In this document: piece by piece, positions 1-10,300 of the stretch | Numbering within the stretch: the first letter of the stretch is position 1 | How the letters are laid out: every line of letters begins with the position of its first letter | Origin: Ricordea florida | Lineage: Eukaryota > Cnidaria > Anthozoa > Corallimorpharia > Ricordeidae | Assembly (NCBI GenBank): GCA_949710005.1 | Contig: OX453273.1 | Coordinates: forward strand, 35,855,538 to 35,919,537 | DNA: 64,000 nt | Direction of reading: 5' to 3' | Notes under the pieces: model-generated | The model's database searches: none | Told to the model about the DNA's origin: nothing | Seen by the model: only the letters and a program-made list of their open reading frames with translations | Program-made: the position numbers and the translations under genes

Positions 1-92
1 CATGAATTTTTTTTTCTCGGTTTTCCTTAGCTGGATACATATAAAAAACGATTGTAACCTTCAATCGGTGTGGAAACGTTTTCAAACCTGAA
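1..92 (+). repeat. left terminal inverted repeat of element A
   Basis: Starts with a T-rich run after CATGAA, then CTTAGCTGG and ACGATTGTAACCTTCAA. The same blocks recur in the same order in the reverse complement of the right end, with ACGATTTTAACCTTCAA as the counterpart of the last block. The outermost ~15 bases are outside the window. Confidence 0.8.
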
Positions 93-289
93 TTTTTGCG
101 CTCTAAAAAGGGCTATTTTGCAGTCAAAATTGTCCCGGGGTCTGGGACCTAGTTCACTCCTTGCGACGGTCTTCGTGACGTAATTTTGTGTACACACAAG
201 TTGCAGAACGTGTTAGGCTGAGAGGGGAGTCAGTCATAAGCAAGTGCCACTCTGCTAATTCTATAGATTATAGAACGCTTTTCTGCGAA

Positions 290-1244
290 ATGTCCAGCGA
301 TTCCGAAGAAGGTACCATTTCTGAGTCTTATGGGGACTCAAGTGACCAAGTCGATTCAGGAGAAGAAATTGAAGTGGTTGGCCATGTTGAACCGTATGAA
401 GACGAACCTCTGGCAAGTGACGATGGCGACCATGAAGACGAGGAAGACGAAGCAGATGCTGATGGATTAACTCCAGCAGTTTTGGAGGCCAGATTCGAGC
501 GGCAAATAGCCATTGGTGAATGGTTAGTGAAGCTTTCTAAACATCATAATCGTGCTACTGTCAGATAAATATAGTATTTTTCTCGTTTTAGGTGCGAATG
601 TCAGCACTGCAGCGACCTTCAATTAGTTAGTGCTCTCGAGTTTCGTTGCTGTCGTGAAGTTCTTGTCGCCACGGCAAAGCTAACTTTCGATGGATCAATT
701 GAAAGATTGAGTTGTGTCACCCAACACGAGGACTACGAAGCCCTTACCAACAGAACTGTTCTGTTGCAAGTTGCACCCTTGTTGCGGAATAAGAATGGAA
801 GAAGCTACAAGCGACGAACTGACGTGACTGAAAACGAGTATGTATTGTTGAATTGTGATTGACTTTCTCTTCATTTTTGCACTTAAAACTTCCAACGCAC
901 TACACTTTGTTACCATTTACGTTCACTGTTGACGTGACTACAAGTTATTGATCTCTGCGAGCATCTTTGTCTCGAATGGCCGCTGCACTTCTCACTTCTA
1001 AACGAACATGAGAGATTGAAGGTTTGGACATATCACTTTGCACATCGTCATATTAATGGTAGCCCTGCTTTGCATTGATAGGTTCGTAAGAAGCGTTGCT
1101 TACAGATGGCTTGTACGGTGGATGTGTGGATATATGGGCTGGGATAACACAAGACCATTACCAGCTTGTGTCTATCATAACCTGAGGACCAAGTATCCAT
1201 CACACAACTCAAGAGGATATGCCACTGCACAGGAACGAGAATAG
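290..1244 (+). CDS. P2X7 ballast-domain-like protein, element A (3 exons)
   Basis: Exons 290-522, 592-837 and 1082-1244 join in frame to 213 residues. The start ATG at 290 was chosen because the element B homologue starts at the equivalent point before the acidic stretch. Residues ~1-70 are rich in Asp, Glu and Ser and contain a YEDEPLA motif. Then comes W-C-E-C-x2-C, FRCCREV, FDGSIERLSCVTQH and ALTNRTVLLQVAPLL; the last exon has YRWLVRWMCGYMGW and LPACVYHNLR. This is the cysteine-rich cytoplasmic domain known from the C-terminus of vertebrate P2X7 receptors, where it binds zinc. No transmembrane or channel part is present, so it is a free-standing domain, not a receptor. Its role in the element is unknown. 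Intron donors are GTTAGT and GTATGT; both acceptors are AG. An AATAAA on + at 1614-1619 could serve the 3' end. Confidence 0.88.
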
Positions 1245-2051
1245 ACTGTGCCTCCTTTTCCTGTGAAGAATTTTTGTGAAATTCGTGCCAAATATCAATC
1301 ATTGCTACAAGTAGTCAGAAACAGTGCCAAGTTTCCTTTACTATAGGAATACCCATAACTGATTCATGTGTGGTACATCTATTCATGTAGGTCATGTGTA
1401 TGACTCATGTTGGGAGAACTTGAAAATTCTTTGCAAGCAGTTTGTGTCCCTCATTACACTCTATCTTCTGTTTCTGCTGGATTGTTACATTTTCAAAATT
1501 TATTTAATCACTCCTCATGGTTAATTTTATTTTTAATGAAATGAATTCTAAAAACAACAAGGATTCCCCTACCTTCTCTTTAGGAAAGGCAAGTGATATT
1601 GTTTGAGACATAAAATAAATGTTGCAGTAATATAGATAATGCCAGTTGATTTGAATGTAATAACACAGCATAACATTGTGGTTAGTTCCATAACATCTTA
1701 AATACATACTCACACATATTATTGTGAGATTAATTTCCTGTGTTGTCCTCAACTATCTCCCAGACTGGGATAAATTCCTTTTCCAAGTAATGTTGGTAAA
1801 GTTCAAAGTTGTAACAACCTTTTCTCAAGGATCTCTTATGTACAATGTACCATAAAACACTCATGAAAAATACTTATGTTCATCACAAGGTAACTTGCAC
1901 AAAAAATAAGCATGTTCTACGTTTTCATATTGCCCAGAGTCAGATAATTTTATTTGTAAATGTAGGCTCGCACAAACAACTCATGGAAACAGGACAGCGC
2001 ACAGAATGCACAACTACAACAAAAAAGTCAGCACACATTCAGTATATGTGT
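1245..2051. other. 3' flanks between the convergent genes of element A
   Basis: AT-rich sequence between the two stop codons. It holds possible polyadenylation signals on both strands: AATAAA at 1614-1619 on + and its complement near 1949-1954 for the - gene. Open frames here look random. No transposase fragment was recognised. Confidence 0.5.
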
Positions 2052-3774
2052 TCAATTACACTTTTTCTTTCCTTTTGAATGCCCTCGTGCAGGCTGTTTT
2101 GGCTTCCTGCTAACTCGTGTTTTCTTAGAAGCCTTGGACTGAGAAGTTGGTTTTGCTTGTTGCATTCTCTCCTGCAATATATTCTGTTCTTCACCTGCAG
2201 AGACAGAATTACAACTTGATGTTAACTTACCAAAGTAAAAATAACACCATTTTTTTTATTTTTTACCTTATATTCAGTATCAGAACTTAACCAGGAAATA
2301 AAACTCCAATAATTTGTGTAAATCTTATCAATATACATTGTACAAGGGGATAGATTTTACCATCTGGGAATAGCTCAGTGCTGATCTTCTGCCTTTCTTT
2401 GTAGGACTTTACTGCCTCTGGTTTACTTGCTCTGTTGGGAAACTGAGTAGTTAGGGATTCAGGGGCCTTGGATGCGAATCTGTCAAATGTCTCCTTCAAT
2501 GTAGCCTTGGGCAAGCTGAACAGTAATTTCTTCAATTCCTCCACATAGTCTGCAATCAGAGTGACATTGATTTTTATTTTCAGTCAATGGATCTAGACAC
2601 TTGACTGTATCGCAAACCTTTACATGACTTCCATCAAATGGTTTCATAATAGTGTTATATCCTCTAAAGTATTGATCAAATGTAACTTCGAATTGTGTAC
2701 TCAGGCTGCAAAACTTAAACCTAATAAAATATACCAAGTTACTTACCATAGGTAGGTGGAGAAGCAACATCACGCACAACTTCCTCCCCAAGTTTGAACT
2801 TTGGATAAGATACTTTATAGTACTTTTCACCATTCTTTCCAGCCTGTGCCTCTCTTTGTACATTTTCATTGAAATGAAGACTTGCCAGGATATGTCTAGA
2901 AGGGAAAGGGGGGAAATAAACAAAACCATCAAGTTGGATGGTAACTTCTGGACCTTGTCAATTTACATGTACACTGGCAGCACAGGATATGTAATACAGC
3001 TTGGTGAAATTGTTACCTCTGTCCTGGTCTGAGGACAGATGAAAGTGGATGTAGGTAACCATTTTATCAAATGTCTTGTGTAATGCAGATGGCCCTACTT
3101 CTTATTAGCTACGTGAATAAAAAAATCGAGAATCAAAAGCTGGTAATTATGCAAGCTCAGGTTTTGTAATTGTATTCATAAAATATTCAGACAACCACGT
3201 GGTGATAAGAAGGGAACATTCATAGACGGAAAATGTCCAAAATACATTGCTTGCGAGTAATACCGTCAAAATATTGATATTATTCCAAAAAAGAAACCAA
3301 TCTATTAACTGACCCGAAAAATTTACGAATAAGCAGCAAGAAGTAAGAGTTATTTACGCTTATGCTCAGTTCACTTACTTGGCGTTTTCTTCGTTCCGTG
3401 AGAGTATCTGTTCTTTCGGGAACAACTGAATCCCTCGTAGGAATGGATCCTCGAATCAAAACTTTATTCTGCTTTGAGTGCTCGCCAAGATCAAGGGAGA
3501 TCTTTCGCGAATAGCACGACTCCTCGAAGTGCGCTGAACACAACGATGTGTATTTGGTGACACTGGACTCACGAAAATCGGCACGATGCCTTTGGACGAA
3601 TTTCACCCACTTATTTTGCACAACCGGATCCTTTGGAAACTGATGCATGCTGATTCCAACGGTATGAGAATTGTTCTTACAACTCGTATTATTCGGCGCT
3701 CCAGCAACGCAGTATCTTCCCCCTCTTTTCTTTTTACCGGAGCAAGCCTCACTGTTCGCCGCACTGTCGTCCAT
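2052..3774 (-). CDS. THAP-domain protein with long C-terminal module, element A
   Basis: Exon 1 (3774-3379) encodes a THAP zinc-dependent DNA-binding domain: CVAGAPNNTSC, GISMHQFPKD, WVKFVQRHRADF, LCSAHFEESCY. The family pattern is C2CH, but the first two cysteines are nine residues apart rather than two to four. Further exons read well at 2895-2747 (ILASLHFNENVQREAQ, YPKFKLGEEVVRDVA), 2549-2361 (DYVEELKKLLFSLP and an FPNRASKPE stretch) and 2194-2052 (Gln/Lys-rich tail, stop TGA at 2054-2052). These last three joins keep frame. Exon 1 ends in phase 0 (CGCCAA then GTAAGTG), but the 2895 exon needs two incoming bases. A 12-base candidate microexon at 3028-3017 adds PGQR in the right frame without solving this. 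So a further small exon or a frameshift lies between 3379 and 3028. The start at 3774 is the last Met before the domain. The function of the C-terminal module is not recognised. Confidence 0.75.
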
Positions 3775-3892
3775 GTTGGTTTCGATGCTTGTACACAACT
3801 TTACGTCACTCGAGAAAATCACGTGACATTTTGGCCGCGCAGAACAAGGGACAATTTCGTTCGCAGATAGCGCGTATTTTGAACTAAAAAAA

Positions 3893-3998
3893 ATGGTTTG
3901 GAAAATGTTTCTTCCTGGTTTGAAGGTTAAAATCGTCTTTTATACATACCAGGCTAAGAAACAACGGGAAAAAAAATTTCATGTCATATGCACTTTAA
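3893..3998 (-). repeat. right terminal inverted repeat of element A
   Basis: Reverse complement begins TTAAAGTGCATATGACATGA and then follows the left end block by block for about 90 bases. The TTAA plus AGTGCATATGA tip is shared with both ends of element B. Confidence 0.85.
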
Positions 3999-4803
3999 TT
4001 GAAATTACTATGGACATGCAAGCGCGGTAATGTCTAAGTGAGAACTCTTCTTTCCATGGAAAGAAAACCGTCCCCACAACGACATTCAGCCAGTTTAGGG
4101 ATATTTTCGGGCATTTTTCGTTTTTATTGAGAGATCTTTTCACAGCGTTGTATTTGTATTATTACATGGCGTACAATAAATTCTAACCCACTGCTGATGG
4201 TAATCAGGTTTTTATCCTGCGGGTAGCCAATAACTCCACGGCCGTGCAATTGATATATCAGCTAACAACTCTCGTCTTTCCAAGATAACCAACGAAAATC
4301 ACAGTCCAGTTCGCTGCGACGGTTCCCGGGTTTTCATTTAGCTTTAGTGCGAGAGAACTAAAAATAGCTGCATGCGTATTGTCTGGGCTCCTGGTATTGT
4401 GAGTTTGATCTACTCCTGCACATAGAGTGGCCATGGCAAAACTGAGTTGTGGATAGATTTTCAAACCCCATTTACAAAACGTACAAATTGTTACAGTTAT
4501 TGATATTAAAATGTCCATCAACAATTTGGAATAGTTTAAGAAATATGCGTCATACAGTTGAAGTAGCCGAGTTTGACAACAGGACTGACGAACAAACAAA
4601 CATTAAACGAATACTGTTTAATTCAGATTAGCTATTGGATTAAGCGCCCGTCTGCTTTAAATTTGGCACGATTTTAAGCCACGACATTGGTTCAGATTTA
4701 TCCAGTGCAGCAAAAGTTTTTATTTGATATTTAGAAATTTTAATTTTACGAAACCTGAATTTTCAAAGCCAAATTTAAAGTTACTAAATATCAAGGTAGT
4801 AAA
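3999..4803. other. intergenic, no gene seen
   Basis: Between element A and the next inverted-repeat element. Open frames on both strands are short and have no recognisable motif or splice structure. Confidence 0.4.
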
Positions 4804-5292
4804 CAGGGACACCCGACGACTGTTTTCTGTAACTGATAATATCTGTTCGGAGAAGCAAAAATTGCCTAGAATCTTCTATAGCTTGTGGAAGACTGAAAAT
4901 TTCTCGATGACCGTTCCATTCATGCACAATTCTCTTAGCATATATAATCAATTCCCTACAATTTTCTGAATTACTAGTTTAATTTTTTGCATTTCAGTCC
5001 CCAAGTTAGCCAATTTTTCATAGAAAACGTAAACTTAAAATTTTCGGATTCGAAAATTCGATGGAGAGAGGAATCAGAAAAAATTCTCACTTTCGTAAAC
5101 CTTAGAATTTTCGGGAAAATAATACAGTGGTGCCCTTGATTTCGAAAAGACTCAAGTTGCCCTAGGACGACCGAACGGATACAAATTTTATAGCGCCGCT
5201 TAGAATGCATTTCTAGAGACCTGAAAGTTCTCTGGATAGTCTGAAAAATGTTTTCAATGCATTTAGGAGGAAAGCGTCGTTGGGTGCCTCTA
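4804..5292. repeat. inverted-repeat element with CAGGGACACCC ends, 6-bp duplication
   Basis: The left end reads CAGGGACACCCGACGA; the right end is the complement with small changes (CGTTGGGTGCCTCTA). The flanks are AGTAAA on both sides, a 6-bp target duplication. No coding capacity; it is a short non-autonomous DNA element (MITE) of about 489 bp. A relative lies at 20856-21252. Confidence 0.8.
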
Positions 5293-5639
5293 AGTAAAGG
5301 AGAAATTAGTTCCATTTACCTCCAACATTCAACACATATTCTCATACGCAAGCTACAAAGCATTTTTCATCTTGGATCTCGTCCGCCGATAACATGAACG
5401 AGTTACATGAAAATTAACGTTTTACCTTAAGTCTTGCGTTGCCAAGAGGTTTGGCCTGGAGGAAAGTCAGACGTAATTAGTTACTTCCAACGTCAAGTTT
5501 AATGCCACAGTTTAATAGAACAATTAGTTGGGGTGAGTCTCACCCCAAGTAATTGTTCCAGAAGTAAAAACTTCATAACAATTTATAAATTGCGATTTAC
5601 AGGTAAACGTTAGAGCTGCAATGTCTGACGCAGATTTAA

Positions 5640-6281
5640 CTCGGGGAATTCAAGATTATAGACGAGAGAAGCACACAGGTAGCCTCGGGTTTCACTTTGT
5701 CAGAATTAAGTGCGTTCTCAAACTGGTTGCATGACGTATCGAATAACTTGTCACCCCCTAACATATCTAACTTAATTACTTACCAACCCAACATTCATTC
5801 ATATGAGACAAGATCATCTTCAAGACGCGACTATTTTGTTGAAAGTTCAAGATTAGATATACAAAAATAGTCATTTTCAAGAAATGGTGTTAGAAATTTG
5901 GAATAGCTTATCTTGTGAAGTGCGCCAGCTATCAATATACAATTTCAAAACTAATATTCATAATCTTCTCCTCCAGAAATATTTTAAAATATGATGATTC
6001 TATCGATTTGTGTGAGGCTAGGGAACGCAGCAAGCCGAGGTCTGAGACCTTAGCTTGTTCAGTTCTCTAGTCATATCTTAAAACGTTCTTTTATCCTTGT
6101 AAATGTGTATCGATGTATTTGTAATTAGTGTAGAATTTGAATCTCTTGCTCTCGTAATTTTTTTATTTATTTTATAATATGTGTGTTAACACTGTTAGCT
6201 TCAGTTTCCTAACTGTCGGCAGTGCATTTTTTTGTAGTTTCTGTAATAATATTGCATGAATAAAACTGGACTGAACTGGTT
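5640..6281 (+). mobile_element. decayed 3' end of a LINE-type retrotransposon
   Basis: Two frames give typical non-LTR reverse transcriptase C-terminal text: IHSYETRSSSRRDYFVESSR (5792-5851 region), then, after a stop and a frame change, LEIWNSLSCEVRQLSIYNFK ending with TGA near 5992. The 3' part ends in ATAAAACTGGACTGAACTGG with no coding content. It is 5' truncated and broken by stops. The exact 5' limit is uncertain. Confidence 0.6.
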
Positions 6282-7357
6282 TTTTAACGACTTTGAGCAC
6301 AGGCAGCCCGAGTTCCCGATTTGAAAGGGTTTATACGAAAATGCAATGGTATTGTTTTTTAGTCGAAGGAAGTTCATCCTTTTCCAATAAAATCGACTTA
6401 CTTTGTTCCTGTGGTGTATTCTGTGTTATCTGCCTGATTCTCAGGCCATTCAAAGGCGAATATATTATTAATACTTATAAGTTGGAAAATTCTCGTTCAA
6501 ATAAATTGTCGGTGATAGTTGAAGAGAGTTACGCGCAAAGGATTGCCATGAATGATTAATGGTTCTTCCGTTCGTGATTACCTGTTACTACGAGTATATC
6601 GCTGATACAGATAGAGCTACAGCATATCCGGCTCTCGCAACCTGTTGTCGGCCTGCTCTTGCTATTTTAATTTTAACTAGTTTGGAAGCGGTCACCATTT
6701 TACATTGTTGTTTTGTTTGTTTTTTTTTCTTTTTTTTTTCGTATAGCTAGAAAAAGTTTAAAGTCGAGTTGACGTGTTACATCTTGTGTTTGCGGTCACC
6801 TCACGGTCCGAATTTGGCAATTAGTTTTAACTAACAGATAAAACTGCATGAAGTGATATGAGAAGTCATGCGTAATACATACATAGCGCACACTTTTTGC
6901 GCCATTGCAGAAGGCATAAGGGTAAAGAAAAAGCTTTTTTCCGCATGTTTGAATTGAATAAGAAACAGGAGACATGAAGGAATAAAAAAACATTTGCACT
7001 AGAGTGGAGATAGGAAAGCTGAAAGCAGACTACAAGTTAGCTAACTGTAACATTCCTTTCCAATGATCGGCTGCAAGAGCTTGTATACATTCAGATGGTT
7101 TTATTGCAGCAAATAAACGCAATCAGGACGAAATATCATTTTTCTTCCAGTAGTTGTTTTTGGCAAGGGTCAAAATATAAGTTTTTTCAAAACTCTGGCA
7201 TGTGGAAAATACTTGTACGTAACGGAAAGCTGAATGTAATTTAATATTTAGGAGGTCTCCTCGTCGCTTTTTAAAATCTTTCTCTTTGTATTTTTTCTTG
7301 TGGAATAAATCAATAAACCTCCAGAAATATCAATTAACAAAGGAGCAAATTAAAATC
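6282..7357. other. intergenic and 3' flank of the potassium channel gene
   Basis: No gene recognised. It contains a T-rich tract at about 6719-6739. The - strand 3' untranslated region of the channel gene presumably occupies the right part. Confidence 0.4.
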
Positions 7358-10300
7358 TTAGCAACTAAACACTCCAAGACTAATTGTACTACCGCGCTTT
7401 CTGTTCTCATTTCTGTCTCCTGTGGTGTTAAGAGACCTCTCTTCCAATACGATGTCTTCTTCTATTGCGTCGAGATTCCGTTTTACAGACTCAGTTATTG
7501 GTCCATTTGTGTCTTCAATACCATCTTCCTGTACTCCATTTTTCTCGCATCGAGACTTTACTTTCCCATCAGAAGAACTGGCAGAATTATGCCTCGATGA
7601 CTTCTCTTTGAGAGATCTTACAATTCGCACGCTTACGCCATATTGTTCGAGTACGTTGTGCATTGAACAAAAAATGCTCGAGACGAAAGCTAGACCAACG
7701 AATGCTGACAGAATCAGTATATAATCTACGTTGTTTTTGAAACTGGGAAGATAGTCTCCGAACCCGATCGTGCTTAAGGTTATGAAGGTAAAGTAGAAAC
7801 ACTCCAGATATGTCCACTGCTGGTGCCTCACTTTAACTATCAGAGCGCACAGTGGAAGCAAGAAAAAGAGGGTAAAGGAAATGGTTGTTATTGCAACTTT
7901 AAGCTCCACTCGCCTGGGAGGTTGATTTTTTAAGACTCTCTTTTCCAAGTAGGTGATTAATTTACCAAGTTGTTCCGAAATCTTGTCCCCGACGGCCTTG
8001 AGAGTTAGACAGGTTCCAGGTATGCCTATTAGTGCATATATCATACAGAAAACTCTGCCTGGGACAGTTTTCGGTACGATGTTGCCATACCCTGTGTAAA
8101 GAATGTAAAGGGACATGAGATTATGCAGAAGATAACTAAGAAGATAACACCCAGAGGACTGAATCGAGAGGGCAAACCTCAAAGGTTAAGTGTAAGGGAG
8201 ATGCTTTGTTTAGAGGATGGGACGATAAACTATTTATGAACTAAATAACACGTTAAAGCTAAAACAATAATTAAGTATATATGAAATAAATTATATAATT
8301 GCACTGCGGTTGTAAATGTATTTGAAGATACGATTCGACTCTCGGAGTATTGACACAATTTTTACATGCTATGTTATTACATGCCGCGATGTCCAAATCT
8401 TCAATTCCTTTTCCTTCCGCGATGAAAATATCTGTTTATTTCTCGGGCTATCCAGGAGAACGTCCGAGGTTAAATTTCGCATTCAGTCACAAATCACACT
8501 CAAGCTAGTAAAGCGTATCTGCGAAGTTAACCAAAGTACATACTAATAGTTTCATTAAGTCGACGTGCATACGTCAGTGGCATTGAACGAAAATGGCGTC
8601 GTGGAAAATAAGCACGAATGTGGTGTCCAGTAAGCTCAAATCATACACAAATGCACACACCGTTCGCGGTAAACCCACACTAAAAGCTGACGAGTGTTTT
8701 CGGAACGGGTCGGTGCGGGAACTTTACGAGACTCATTTTACGAGCGAACATTTATGAGTGAACATAACGAGAATCATGCTATATCAATGGAGCTATTAAA
8801 TGTTAATCTAACAGAGAATCTACCAAATCATCATAGTATATGTGGACGTGATCGTGAATCCAGTAGAATAACAATACGAAGTTTGGAACTTCTGAGGAAC
8901 AAGAGCAAACTGAAAAGGTTAGAGAATTTGTCTTTTTACTGACGTATTCGTTCAAGTATACCGAAGTCCTCTAAAGTGCATTGTCATCTGAAGGTTGGAC
9001 TTGAAAACAGCACGAGAAAACAAATTTTAAATTTCTGTCGGGATGCTCTGGGAAAGTTCATCAAGGTAAAACAAATCTAAAGTATCGAGCTAGCCGGTAT
9101 TTGTCATTGTCTTCTTGTAACAGACCGATTACACTTTCCAAATCTCAGACCTACGTAGCGAATTACTGTAAATTCAAATTTAAAAAAAAATTGAGCACAC
9201 CTATTTAAGTTTCAAAAGAAAAAGTAATTCAGCCTAAATATATAGCAACCAGCTCTATTTTTGATTTTCACATGCCATTAAAATTCTTGCTCTTTAATAT
9301 TGTCTCAATTTTCCTTTGAATGAGGGTTCCTGATTTTCAGCCAAGGCAAAAATATTCAACACTCAGTTCAAGACACAACGAACATATTTCTCTTAGATTG
9401 CAAGAGGTAAGCAAGCAATCGAGCTTTTTAAATTCTTTTTTTGGTATTGATTGTATTTATCTTGATTTATTGAAGACAGAAGATCCCGCAAAACGTGTCA
9501 TTATTAAGAAGTAAATATCACTTATCACAGAATTAGCGTAGAATATAGATTGCAAAACTGACAGTCGCTTTTTTGTGAGGGAATTTTCTTACACAACGAG
9601 GGGATATGTGATTTATTTACCTCGTGCTGCGCCTCGGTGAATAAATCACATATCTATGAAGACTGCGAGCAGTCGGTTCTTTTCCTCAGACTGTCCGCGT
9701 GAGGTTATTTAATAATTATGCAAATGTCGGAAAGAAACGAAGAACCTACAGCAATAATACTAAGTCCTGCAAAAAGTTGGTTATTTGCTTGAGGAAAATA
9801 ATTCTTCCAGTCGTTGGCGAATGTGCATCAGGGCAGTGTTTGATTGTTTGAACTAACTATTAATTATTCACTAGTGCAACAGCCAATAAATGAGGCATAT
9901 TTGGGTCACATGCATTAACCTTGATACCCAATGGACACTTAGATGAAACGGTATCACGGGTTTGATCGGAGATCAAACATAATTTTGCTCTCAGATCAAA
10001 CACTTGCATTTTAAAAAGCATTCTTTAATAATTAACACATCGTTAACAACAATTCCAAAAATAACCTGAATATTAATCCATATAACTAACCTTGATTTTC
10101 AAAGAAACTACACCTGCAGTTACATTTTCGTGAATATCGGACCTCTGCAAACAACTTGACTCTTCTTTCTGTTTAATTAGTAATAGCAACTTCGGAAGTA
10201 CTAGTACAAGTGTTTGGTTCCAATACTGTGGATACTTCTCGAATTTTCTCATCGCTACCCTTTTCATACTTAAAGTGCATATGAAACGAAATTATATCAT

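Larger units (their letters stand above)
1..3998. mobile_element. TTAA-flanked DNA element A with two convergent genes
   Basis: The first ~92 bases match, with roughly three quarters identity by eye, the reverse complement of about 3893-3984. This makes long terminal inverted repeats. The right end finishes with TCATATGCACT followed by TTAA (3995-3998). The matching left tip (TTAA plus about 11 bases) would lie just before base 1. Inside are a P2X7-like gene on + and a THAP gene on -, pointing at each other. Element B (10270-13133) has the same tip and the same gene pair. TTAA target duplications are known for the piggyBac and Kolobok superfamilies; Kolobok is my preferred guess, but no DDE transposase is visible here. 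Confidence 0.8.

Noticed and set aside
188-289. Extension of the P2X7-like reading frame upstream of the Met at 290
   Set aside because: The added residues are not acidic like the domain start and have no counterpart in the element B protein.
328-513. Serine-rich frame on - over the acidic P2X7-like exon
   Set aside because: Mirror of a GAC/GAA-rich coding strand; the same happens at 12619-12876 over element B.
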